Assembly: GCA_039566865.1 (NCBI GenBank)
Contig: CM076958.1
Location: 5,246,501 to 5,310,500 of the forward strand
Length of the DNA stretch: 64,000 nucleotides
Source: Aurelia coerulea
Lineage: Eukaryota > Cnidaria > Scyphozoa > Semaeostomeae > Ulmaridae
Reading direction: 5' to 3'
Positions 47,701 to 60,200 of this stretch are shown piece by piece. Positions within the stretch are counted from its first letter, which is position 1; every line of letters starts with the position of its first letter. A model generated the notes under the pieces. The model saw only the letters and a list, made by a program, of their open reading frames with translations, did no database searches and was not told where the DNA came from. A program made the translations under genes and the position numbers.

Positions 47701-50700
47701 CGTATGGTCATTTGACCTGAAGTGGGTATAAATAAGGGGAGCTACATTTGTCTCACGTTTTCAATGTTGTACTGCCTGTTGTGCAGTTTAGGCGCAAGAA
47801 CGGAAGAACCAACCCAAACAGTCATGAAAATATGACCCTTGATACTTACTTGGGGTGACGAAATTTTTAGGTTGGTATTGTGAAGTCTGGATCATCTGAA
47901 AGTAAAGAACACAACTTTCACAGTAATACTTATATCACTACAAATGCCAGAGGAATGTCATTCCAAGAGTGTCTGCTATCTCAAATTGCCCTGCTCAATC
48001 CAGAAATCGCTACCATATCTAAGTAATACCAGTGGCGGCCCCCTTGAAAGCGAGAGGAGAGGAGTTATGAATGAAGAATTTGTGAATGACAATTTCCAAC
48101 ACTAACAAATCTATGCTATCGGCACTTACTGAAAAGTCATCTGGCATAAAATAAATCGCAAAATTCACGTACCTCAGGTGGGAAGAACTGCTGCCTAGGT
48201 TCAAGCCACGTGGTCTGAACTATAGTACCAGGATAATATGGAAATGGTTGTTGTCCAGTCATTACTGGCGCTGGGACAGTGAAGGTATTGAATGGTCGTT
48301 GTGAAAAAACTGCTTGTGCTTGTGGTTGTGGCTGAGGCGATACGTCTGCTTGACTGGTGGCAGCAGTGCTTGTGCTTGGTGGTCGCATTAATGTGCTTCT
48401 ACTTAACAGAGTCTTCGCTTTTATCCTCGCCATGATTGGTTTACCACGAAAGTTTCTCACGTCTTCACGAAGATATCTATATGCCTGACAAACAAAGAGG
48501 ATACGATCGATCACCTTTCTTTTCAAATCAAATCATAACAAGGCAACTTTTAAACAACGTGCAATGGCTTTGAAAAAGAAAACAAGCACTGTGTCCCTGG
48601 GACCAACCCGTCGTAAAACATGCAGTCCATCGAAAGATTTGGTTAAAGAACAAGTCGCTAGTTTGGTCTATAAGTTCAGTGAATAGACTACAGGAGCCTT
48701 TCTACTTTTGGCTTATTTCTTAAATGATATAATCTCAAATATTAAAGATGATAATAATAATATAAATTACCTTTTGGGCGTCCTCCTCTGTATCAAATGT
48801 AACATACCAGCTGTTATTATGTGCAAATTCACAATTAATGTACTTTGGACAATTAGGTGAGTTGAAAAGATCTTCGATCTCCTGGAAGTAAGAAAGTCAA
48901 AAAGAATATGAAACAAGTTTATTGTTAAATTGGAGCCGCTCTCGCAACACTTAGGCTAATTTGAACATACAGAGAGAAACGTATGGGTGAAGACACAATT
49001 TTGTCTTTCATCTGTTAATCAAAAAAGAAGCTTTAAAGATTGATTCTTTCGGGACCAGATCTAGTGCGACAAATACCATACAAATGGGTTTGGGATGTGC
49101 TTTAACAATAGAAAACAAAAAAGATTGAACGAACCTGGATAGGAGTAGAATCAGGAATCTCTCTTAATATCACGATACACCGCTTGACGTTAGCACGTAC
49201 TTTCTCTCCACTTTCGTCAAGTTGTATATGTTGAGAATCTATAATGAAAAAGGCAAATAGAGGCAATTTAACGGACATGAAAACAACACGCTACGCTATC
49301 AAGATGAGTCAATAAGAACGATGGCCTTTGCTCCCTTGGTATCATAGCAGTCATATTGGGAAATATATCATTTAATAATGGACATGTTCAAATTCATTAT
49401 GAAATTTACCTGAATAAAATCGGCCACACCGTCCTGAAATTATGAAGGATTCTCTTGGGTACGCCCATTTAAGAAATCTTCAAAAACGGCATAAAATCAT
49501 GATGAAGTGTTCCTAATATTTCTGCTTTTTCAGCGATGATTCATACATCGGTGTCCTTTGAGAATGTTGGTGGCACAACCCTACCGGAAACCTAGCCAAG
49601 GCTATCAATACTTGGACCATTCACAAGACATGATAGATATAACTTTAGGGTCAAGAATACGATGTTTTGTAAATACTATAATTCAAAGTAAAGTACTCAA
49701 ACTCCTTTATCATTTCTCCGTAGAAATTAAACATGGATCTTTGCAATCAATTTGGTCCGTCACGAAATCGCAAACTAAAGGATCGCTAGAGTTTACATTG
49801 AGTAATGGAACAATTCGCGAAATGGTTTCGCTTGATCCGAGAAGCTTCACCTTGATCCGAGAAATGAGAATAAAAAAGACAGTGCACCAATTTGAATTAG
49901 CCAATCAGAGTCCATTGAAATTTTCCTGTGGTCAACTGAAAAGGTGCAGAGTGCCTCGTTTCTTCTCTTTCAGATCATATCTGACAATTGCTGTGACCAG
50001 TTCCAGATGCAGGTATTTACCAGATGCACCGTTACTCCTCGTAATTTTCAAGTTCTGCAACACACTTAGACATCCTTTTCATTGGGAGTACAAATTAGCA
50101 AAATCATTAAAAATTTACCGATATTTTGGGTCAGCCGGTAGGAAGGAACAGAGATTGATTACACTGAAAAACTTGGCCCCATTTAGGCCCTCACTGTAAG
50201 ACCTTGTAGCGCAAATTCGGACCGTAAAAAGAAAGTTCTTCGTCGTAACTATGAAACCTTTTATTGATTTGTAGTTTTGTTGTTTTGCTTGACGCAATTT
50301 TTGTTCTATGCCATCGCTGTGAGTTGATGGCTGAAAACAGGCCCTGGCAATTATTAGATTGAAGCATCCACAAAGTAGGGCTAGTTGTCCATTGTTTTAT
50401 GATGAGTCCCTTTGGCATTTTGAGTTTGATATACCACAGGGAAACAAAGGCCACAAGTAATCAGTCTGGTAGATGAGGTGATACGCGTTTTTTCATAAGA
50501 AACTAGTTTATGAGAAACTAGTACTAAGATGGCCAAAAATTTGAGAAACTCTTGTGCTGTATGCTCAAGAAGTAGTAAGACACTAAAAACTTAAAAGGAA
50601 TCGATATGGATAAATTTGTCTTGTGCCAATCACATTTCATCAGCCCAATGAGATGGCGTTTTGGAAGCGAAGTTAAATAAAAGGACGTATCATCTCCTCT

Positions 50701-53700
50701 ATTTTCAACTCGCGTTTCTTCCCAGTGTCAATTCCCTTCAAATGTAAGGATATCATGGCAATATGTCGTTGAACTAGCCGTTTATTTGAACGAAACAGAC
50801 CACTGTTTGCTGTCATCTCATGTTTTAAATGTCAAGGAACATATCTGCAGAAGTTTTGAGCGACTACATGAAAATTCATGCACTTAAAATTTAGAACTAA
50901 AATGCGAGAATTTTATGTTGAATTAAGAAACTTTTAATACTGTATGGCCTGATTGAGGTTTCTTATAAAATACGTGTAAAGCTCTTTTTACCTTTCAGGG
51001 CTTCAGCAATTAGATCAAGATCCGAAGTCAGTTTCTTTATCTATGAGATGGGAAAGAAGATAATCAATTGAAGAAAGCAGGGTATTGAAATTAGACTTCT
51101 GTCACTGATAAGTATAACAGAAAACTAGACTTATCTTCCCGCGAGGATTAAACACTACAAAAGGATTTTGCGACTGAACAGATAAAGCGACGGGCGAGGT
51201 TACCACAGAGAGGCCTTATGAACAGTTAAGTAGAGTTTCTTTTAAATAGCATAAACTAATTTCTCACGGCATCTATAACATAGTCTTTTTCGTAGGAAGA
51301 TTGCAGCGCCATTTAAATAGACAACTACTACGTTTTATTGCAACAGACGATTTTACTAAAGATTGCGTCTGGAAACCTCTCACCAGCATAGGTTCCAAAT
51401 CATAAAATTAGCGTGTAAAATTCTATAACCTATTTCCTTTAATAGACCTTTTAGCCACTCTAGAAAAGTTTGGATCGAGCGATATTTTTATACATTTTTA
51501 TATGGAAGGTTCGATTGAATGGCGTTAGAGCTTCTATCGCTTTTGTGCACATTCGAAAATTTTCCAAAATGTATCAAAATATCGTTCGATTCACATTCTA
51601 TCTGAAATACCTAAAAGGTCTATTGAATGGCTTGAAAGAAACTTTAGCTACCCTTCCATGATTTTTCAGAATTGTTGAACATTTTTAGAAATTACAGCGT
51701 ATCCTGCATTTCAACTGGTTTGAGGATGTGACATCATCAAATTTATAAGTCCTAAACAACGGTCGGCTGACTTCTGCGTGATACTGTATTGTAGACATCC
51801 GTAAAGTATGCTTTTCTTCACGTTTCGTCAACAAGTTTAGAAATTACGATGGTTTCAATTTTTCTCAAAATTTGCCTTGAATTCTTAAAAAAGAATAAAA
51901 TACCCTAACTCCGAAAATATTGAAGATTTCAGAGAAGTCCAACGGTAAAATTATTGGGAAAATAGCTAAAGTGTCTTTGAAGCCATCCAGTTCAAAGAAA
52001 TAGGTCATAGAATTTTTAAACAACATTTCAAATATTTGGAACCTATCCCTCTTCTGATGCTCTTTTGAGGTTAACATTAAATTCGAATGATACGTTTGTT
52101 TGATTCATTGTATCACAAGAGCCCAACATACTGTGGTAAGGCAACTTAAAAAAAATTCGGGAAATTTCAAGAAATTTTGGTCCTGGTTGCGTTTTGTTAA
52201 GCTAGGTAAAATTTACAAAAATCTTCACGGGTTTCTTTTGTCTTCTTCGCTTATTCGCCGCCTGATTGGTTCGTGAAAAATGAAGCTCTCGAGGTTCTCG
52301 GCAATAGGCCACGAGGAAAAATCGACTGAACTTTTGACTCCGATGCTGCTAAATATCAGTTGCTCGCTCACCTGGTTGAATCTGGCTACAGTTGCGATGG
52401 GAACAAACTTGTCATTATCCATCTGAGACACTGAAATTGAAATAAAAACACGAGTCAAAAACTGCATGATCACAAAAACCGTTTTAGCAATAATCGAGGC
52501 CAAAGATAAACTTCTGATGCATGTATTTTTTCATAAGAAACTAAGGATTTGAGTTATAGTACTGAAAAGTTTCTCAAGATTATCAGATTTTGAGAACTCA
52601 GAGCTTCTTATGAATTTCTTAAAGGCTCCATAACAATTTTAATGTTCACTACATGTGCCCTCCTGAACGTTTCAAAACAAAGTTTCTTCAGCCCTTCCAA
52701 TGTTTAGAATGTGGTACAGGAAAAAAGAGAACATAAAGAAAATTATGCCAAGAATTTCCTAGTAAATAGTTTCTTAAAGGAACTGAGTCCATATAAATAG
52801 CTGAGCGTTAACGTTATCTTGAATTTTGCTGACAAACTGCTGACGGCCCTTTGTTATCGCACAATAGTGCTAAAGTCATTAGCAGTGGAGACCAAAGGCT
52901 TCTTAATCCTTGCATTATCCTCAGGAATTTCTTTAGTTCAATTTCAATAGCGATTAAATCACAACTTTTGTTTTTGGATTGAAAAGAAGTTGATATTGGT
53001 CTGGAGTTTCTTAATTTCTGGCAATCTTAGAGTTGAATAGCCTACGAGTAAACCCATTATCCTAAAGAATAAAGGGTCTACGAAATAAAGCGATAAAGCT
53101 TGCTACGGCTGCCCAATTAATTGTGCTAATCCTCTATTCAAATAATGTGTGAAACGCGTCTCCAACAAAGGCAGCATAAATTAAGTTCCAGAACTCTGGA
53201 ACTGTAGTAGCCAGCATTTGCTCATTGTGTCGTAGACCATTTCTTCTTTTGGACACGTAAGCTAAGAGTTGAGTTTCTTACAAGTGGTTTCTTACAAAAA
53301 TACGTGAATACGGCCTTGGAAAGACTGCTATGGGTGACTGATGCAGTTAGCTAATTGACGACTCCAAAGCATTGTCAAATGTTATGATTGAACCGACGTA
53401 TCCTTGCCTTTCTAAGGCTTCGTGAAATTTCTGACAAGATTGATAATTTGCTTGATGCTAAAAGGTATGTCCCGCCATATGGGACAAAAGTCTAATATCA
53501 AAAATATATGATGTGATTGTCAATATATTGCTAAAGTCAAATATAAATATGGGACAAAAGCCTAATATCAAAAATATATGATGTGATTGTCAATATATTG
53601 CTAAAGTCAAATATAAATATGGGACAAAAGCCTAATATCAAAAATATATGATGTGATTGTCAATATATTGCTAAAGTCAAATATAAATATGGGACAAAAG

Positions 53701-56700
53701 TCTGTTATCAAAAATTTAAAATATTTCAAATATAGAAGGTTTAAACTTTGTTTGCAAATATATAAGGTCTAAACTTTGTTTGCAAATATATAAGGTCTGA
53801 ACTTTGTTTGCAAATATATAAGGTCTGAACTTTGTTTGCAAATATATAAGGCCTAAGCGCGAACGAAATGCGCAGTAACATTTCCCGCCAAATTTGTCTT
53901 GTTTTACACGAAGTAACACATACGCAACATTGCACTTTACACAAAATGGCTTCTCGAGGAACGACAGGAACCTTGACGAGTTGGTTGGGAATATTATTTC
54001 CCATCCTTCTTTTCAGGAAACCCTCAATACTGTATTTAGGGCTTTGCCTTCCACTGGTACCACTGATGAGGTAGCAACAGTTCGTCGTGGAACTTCTAGC
54101 CCAACGGGCACAACAAGACCCATATCAAATGGCCGCCAGCAACACTATAATGTCCACAGAACAACATTCAGATTCAGCTCCAGAACAAGATTCAGATTCA
54201 GAACAAGATTCGCAATTATCTAACAAATCATCTAATAAAGTTTTAACGCAAACACATATTAGAAAAATGAAAAAAGAAGATCATAGATTTGACTATGCTC
54301 TATTTAATGGTGATTTTTGCCAATTTTTATCGTGCGGGGGTTAGGCTGGAAAACGAGGTATAGGCCGGGTGGGCCTGGTCAAAGTCAGCAAAAGTCGATA
54401 TTCGCGCATAATTAAAGACAACCCTCTATGTAGAAATCATCTAATAACCATCGAGGGACAGTTCTTTTTTATGCGAAATTACGGCCTATTCCTCGTTTTC
54501 CAGCCCAACCCCCGCACGATAGAATGTGGCAAAAATCACCATTAAATAGAGCATAGTCAAATCTATGATCTTTTTTTTATTTTTCTAATATGTGTTTGCG
54601 TTAAAACTTTATTAGATGATTTCTACAGAGAGGGTTGTCTTTGATTATGCGTGAATATCGACTTTTGCTGACTTTGACCAGGCCCACCCGGCCTATTCCT
54701 CGTTTTCCAGCCTAACCCCCGCACGATAAAAATTGGCAAAAATCACCATTAAATAGAGCATAGTCAAATCTATGATCTTCTTTTTTCATTTTTCTAATAT
54801 GTGTTTGCGTTAAAACTTTATTAGATGATTTGTTAGATAATTGCGAATCTTGTTCTGATTCTGAATCTTGTTCTGGAGCTGAATCTGAATGTTGTTCTAT
54901 GGACATTATAGTGTTGCTGGCGGCCATTTGATATGGGTCTTGTTGTGCCCGTTGGGCTAGAAGTTCCACGACGAACTGTTGCTACTTCATCAGTGGTACC
55001 AGTGGAAGGCAAAGCCCTAAATACAGTATTGAGGGTTTCCTGAAAAGAAGGATGGGAAATAATATTCCCAACCAACTCGTCAAGGTTCCTGTCGTTCCTC
55101 GAGAAGCCATTTTGTGTAAAGTGCAATGTTGCGTATGTGTTACTTCGTGTAAAACAAGACAAATTTGGCGGGAAATGTTACTGCGCATTTCGTTCGCGCT
55201 TAGACCTTATATATTTGCAAACAAAGTTCAGACCTTATATATTTGCAAACAAAGTTCAGACCTTATATATTTGCAAACAAAGTTTAGACCTTATATATTT
55301 GCAAACAAAGTTTAGACCTTATATATTTGAAATATTTTAAATTTTTGATAACAGACTTTTGTCCCATATTTATATTTGACTTTAGCAATATATTGACAAT
55401 CACATCATATATTTTTGATATTAGGCTTTTGTCCCATATTTATATTTGACTTTAGCAATATATTGACAATCACATCATATATTTTTGATATTAGACTTTT
55501 GTCCCATATGGCGGGGCATAAAAAGGAGTGACGTTAAATATCAGTAAAATGGATAATCACAAGTCTGAAGGCCAGTTTTCAGTCGAGCGGATGGAGATTC
55601 TATTGTTTAAAAGAGAACTGTCACTTTGAATTTGAATAGAAATTTTGCCAGACTTTCTTGTTATTGTGTAAACTGCCAACCGTCATGAAAATCTACTGTC
55701 TGGAAACAAGGTCCTTTGAAGGCACCGGAAATTTCAAACAGTCTCAAAATCAAATCTGACCGAATCGGAAACCTTGGATTCACACTGCAGTAGTTGAACT
55801 GATAGAAAATATTACTGCAGTTGAACTGTTTTATTAGTTGAATCACCGCATTGGGGAGATCTATAGTTTCCGTTGACTGATGCCAAATTTGATTTCAGAC
55901 AGTCTGAAATTGTAGCGTGCCCGTAAAGGACCCTGGGTAACAATGGCTCTTTAAGCTGATAAAATTCGTTCTGCCATGCCAACTCTTCAACTGACCATGA
56001 AATACCTTCGCTCAAATAGCGAAAATGTCGGTGGGACGTCCACTATAGTCACTATAGTTGGGACGATCACTATAGTCAATTTTTGCACTAGCTGACATGT
56101 TTCTGCCCATAAATATTTCCAAACCAAAAAATAGCCAAGAAGTATATCCATTATTCAAAAAAGAGAGGGTCTATGAAATAAAGAGTATAAACTTGCAACG
56201 GTCGCTCAAGTAATCATTTCCAATTATTCTAATCCTCTTTTCAAATAATGTGTGAAACGCGTCTCAACAAACGCAACATAAATTAAGTTCATTGTTCAGG
56301 ATACTAGGCCCTCCCCCTTCTGTAAATCACAATGGGAAAGAAGCTGGCTCGCTGATCAATGGAGTAAGCGAAGATCTTTGCGGCATACGCATATTCACAC
56401 AGAACTATCAAGGACGATGACCCTGAAATCATTACTGCGCAGAATCCAATGATCTTAGATGGGCGTCTGGCTCTTCTGGAGAAAATCCGCCAGACTTACA
56501 CTGATAGTATCCTGAACAATCCAGAAATCTGGAAACCGCAGCAGCAAGCAGTGGGGGACTTTCGTCACTGAGAACACTTAGGAATATCCTTCCTTAGTCA
56601 AAACTCTGCAATGTTTACCAAGACTTTGTTGAAATTCACTTGCGTTATGTTGACGTAATTGGGGAAGTTTACAGGAAACAAACTTAAGGACCCTCCAGCG

Positions 56701-57249
56701 ACTACAAACAGGGCTAAAACGATAATAAAAATGCAAGACATCAAGATGACTGGTCAGAAAACTGGATGAGCGTTGAGAATCTATTTCGATTTGATCGGTC
56801 AGTCATGATATATAAAATCTTAAAACAAAATTAGCCCCGAAAGCCTTTGGGGTGAATTTGACCTAAGATCTGTGCACTCAGCACACATGCAACAAGAAAC
56901 TGCAAAGATCTGCAAATCCCAAAACTAAAAACTGAGCTCATGAGAAAGAGCTTTCAATTCCCGGCTATGAAAGATTGGAATCATATCCCTGTTGATATCA
57001 GAGAGACAGAAGAGACCCCAGGTCTAAATAGCTTTTTAAAAAAATGATTAAAAGCGCGTTTGAAAAGCTGATAACTGTCGCTAGGCAAAACACGGCCCCC
57101 TGGAAGAGCAGCAATTTAGGCAGATGTTTAAATATATTATTTATTGTCTATAACTATATTGTACTAGTACTAGGTTTCTGTCTTTGATATTTTGGTTTAT
57201 AGTAAGTGCTGAAGGGTATTATCGTGCATAAATATATGGTAATAATAAC

Positions 57250-57287
<38 letters not shown>

Positions 57288-60200
57288 GCTCTTGCTCTTT
57301 GTTTCGTAGACCCTTTTTTCTTTTGAATAATTGGTCTACTCGTAGGCTACAAAAGATGGATTGTGCACATACCAAGATATTGATCATTGACAAGATTCTC
57401 CCTTGAGAAATAATACTCAAACTGTATCAAGATCAGCCTTTTCAATTCCTCTGGGGATAAAGGAGCCTCTGTGGGCGTCGTGGCAGTCGCTTCGCCATTC
57501 ATCGGGCTCGTTGGCTCTGCAGATGCCTGCCCAAATTGCAGACTATCTCCATTCGTCAATGGCTCTGGAAATACGGGGTTGACAAAGCCATTCATGTATT
57601 CCGGTGCGATGTAGTAGATGGGTTCTGGACTGACAAAGCTTGGACTCAACTCCAGCTGCATGCTGCTCGTTGGAACTTCAATGTTGTTTGCTTTCCATTT
57701 GTCAGCTCTCGTATCCTGCCCCTTGACAGCCACTGCAGGGTTCATTGAACTGCAAGGTAAAATGAGGGTGTTTGAGCATTTCATCACTAAGCTATTTTAC
57801 CAAAAGGCTACCTAAGACACCATTCACATAGCGGTACAACTTTCGATCTATAACAAAAGCACAAGGGATTAGCCTCCCGTTTAAATCATTCCTGCTAATG
57901 CACATCACTTTTGTTCCTTAAATCAAGAGAAAACTTTGTTTTGGGGCAGTGTAAACGCATTTTGACCGCTTCAACTTTGTACCAAACCGGAACAGTGAAA
58001 ACATGGTTTAAGTGGAAAAGACCCGAGTATAATTCTTTTGTTCGAAAAACCAAGATAGAAAGCGAAGTCAACTTCAGAACTTTTGTGAGTCTCCAGAGAC
58101 TTCGCACGAGTTTTTAAATTGAAAACCTGAGAAAGTCTACCATTGCAAGGCAAAAACGTTAAGAAGAAAACAAGAAAACTATGTGGGCAAATTCAAAGAT
58201 GATGGAAATACAAAAACGTACACTATTTTCAAGGAGTTGGGCTATCTGTGAGCGGGTTTCTTGGCGTTAAAAAGCTGGGAAATGGGATGCTCCAAAAATA
58301 TTTAACCATCCAAGTTTCAAAATATGTCACTGGGTTGTTGCTACAACGGGCTATGCCCTGAATGCAAGGGCATATGATACCAAGAAGGTACATTTCTCAT
58401 CTTTCACTATTTTTCCATAGTAGCCCCGTCAACCAACAGATAAACTGAAATGTTCTTACAGCTGGATATATTGGTATGCCCCTAGATCGTTCAAAATTCT
58501 CGACAATCACTGCAATAGGATTTTGCAGAGTGAACACACATGGTGTTTCAGAAAAATGTAACCCAAATAGAATTGAAAATCTTTAAAAAGGATAAGATTT
58601 GAGTAGATGCGATGTATACCGTCTGAAAGTAAAATATTTCTTCCTTCTAATGATATACAGTTTTTTTTTTTTTTTTTTTCATTTTAAATTACTTATACAC
58701 AATATCCCGAATCTCAAATAAAGTTGGGTTGCATTTTTCTGCAACAACCTGTACAGGGTGTCCTAAAACAATTGTTCAACATTTGATTGAATAATAAAAA
58801 TAACGACATAATGAAAGGACTCCATGATGAGATGATGGCGCCACCAGAATCTTCAAACTTCGTTGAATATTCATGGAGCTACAAGCTTTTGAAGTACAAA
58901 TTTGTGCGAAAGCTGAAACCAGAGGCCCTTAAATGGAATTTGTGGTAGAATTAGCATGGGCTATCGTTGCTTTCGTTTCTCCTTTATTTCACAGTAAACC
59001 AAATGGAATTTGAAAAGAATTTTGATAACCAAACTTTCAAGCAGATGGATGCTTTGAGGAATTCTGTTAAACAAAGTGTTGAACAAAGTTTGAAAATGAT
59101 TTCGCCTCTCGGCATTAATGTTTCTGAATACATGCATTCTTAAGCAAATTTTGACGATCGCTATAAGAATTAACTTACTTTCCAAGTCCTACCCATTGAG
59201 TCCACAAAAAGGCCTAGCGTTTGAAAGACCACTGCTCCCTGAATATATAAGCAATGGTATTTTGCAGTATCTAGTTGAATAGCTAACACGTTCAATAATT
59301 CTAAGAATTTTTCCTGGCCGAAATTTGTCACTCCGTCCAAACATTACAAGGGCTTTTCTAAAAAAAATTCCCTTCGAGAAACATTAAAAAACGTGCTAAA
59401 ATCATGAGCAAGTTTCCCTGATATTTTTACCTTACAGCTATGACTTGAGCACACTTTAGTACGTGCTATCCTCTTAGGGGAATGAAGAAGTCTTCTCCCT
59501 AGTATGAATAACGAATTCAGGGGGATTCCATTCTCTCAAGAGCACAAAATACATGAATAGATGTAAATGTCATTATTGCTAGGAAGGAAAACAAAGGGAA
59601 ACTTTGCTCGTCGTTTTCATTCTTTTTTGCAGGTTTTCTAAAGGGGCTTTCTGCAGAAAATCTCCCATATCGACGGGAAGGAATGGTCAATTAAAGCCGG
59701 GTAAATTAGAGAACCTAATTGGACATATTGGGAATAAAACAAAACAGTGTTCAATTTTATCGCTTGGATATTGAAGGAGCATCATTTTTCAAACGCCAGG
59801 CTTTTTTATTGACTCACCGGTATTTGATTTGCTCTGATATTAAAGGGAATCTAAACATATATAAGCCCTTGATAAAGATAGCCACGCAAAGACATTGGCT
59901 GTGGCACGTGCTGCACCATATTTGGGTAGCCAATCTACGTCAACAGGAAATTCTGATATCTCATAGGCTAGAATTTGACTGCAAGTGGCTTCAACCACTC
60001 TTATATGCTTACATTCCTTTTAAGAAGAGGTATGACATTGTATAACATTCTTTTCCTCGATCTTGGAGCTTTTTTGCGTTGAAAGTCATCTATAAGGGTA
60101 TCTGGTTTCAGCTGTCACATATTTTTGGTCTTTGAAAGCTCGCAACTCCGTGAATTTCAATGGATTTGCAAGATTCTGGTCTCTAAAATTATTTCAAACC

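Larger units (their letters stand above)
52431..57372 (-). other. LARP4 intron with large foldback element
   Basis: It contains the 52519-53308 element, the 2-kb foldback (53467-55519), a TTAA-flanked element (55621-55950) and a plus-strand LINE remnant with TAA tail (56700-57288). Confidence 0.8.

Noticed and set aside
53716..55340. Short frames with repeated YIFANKVQTL-type peptides
   Set aside because: They are translations of the 28-bp minisatellite in the foldback arms, not genes.
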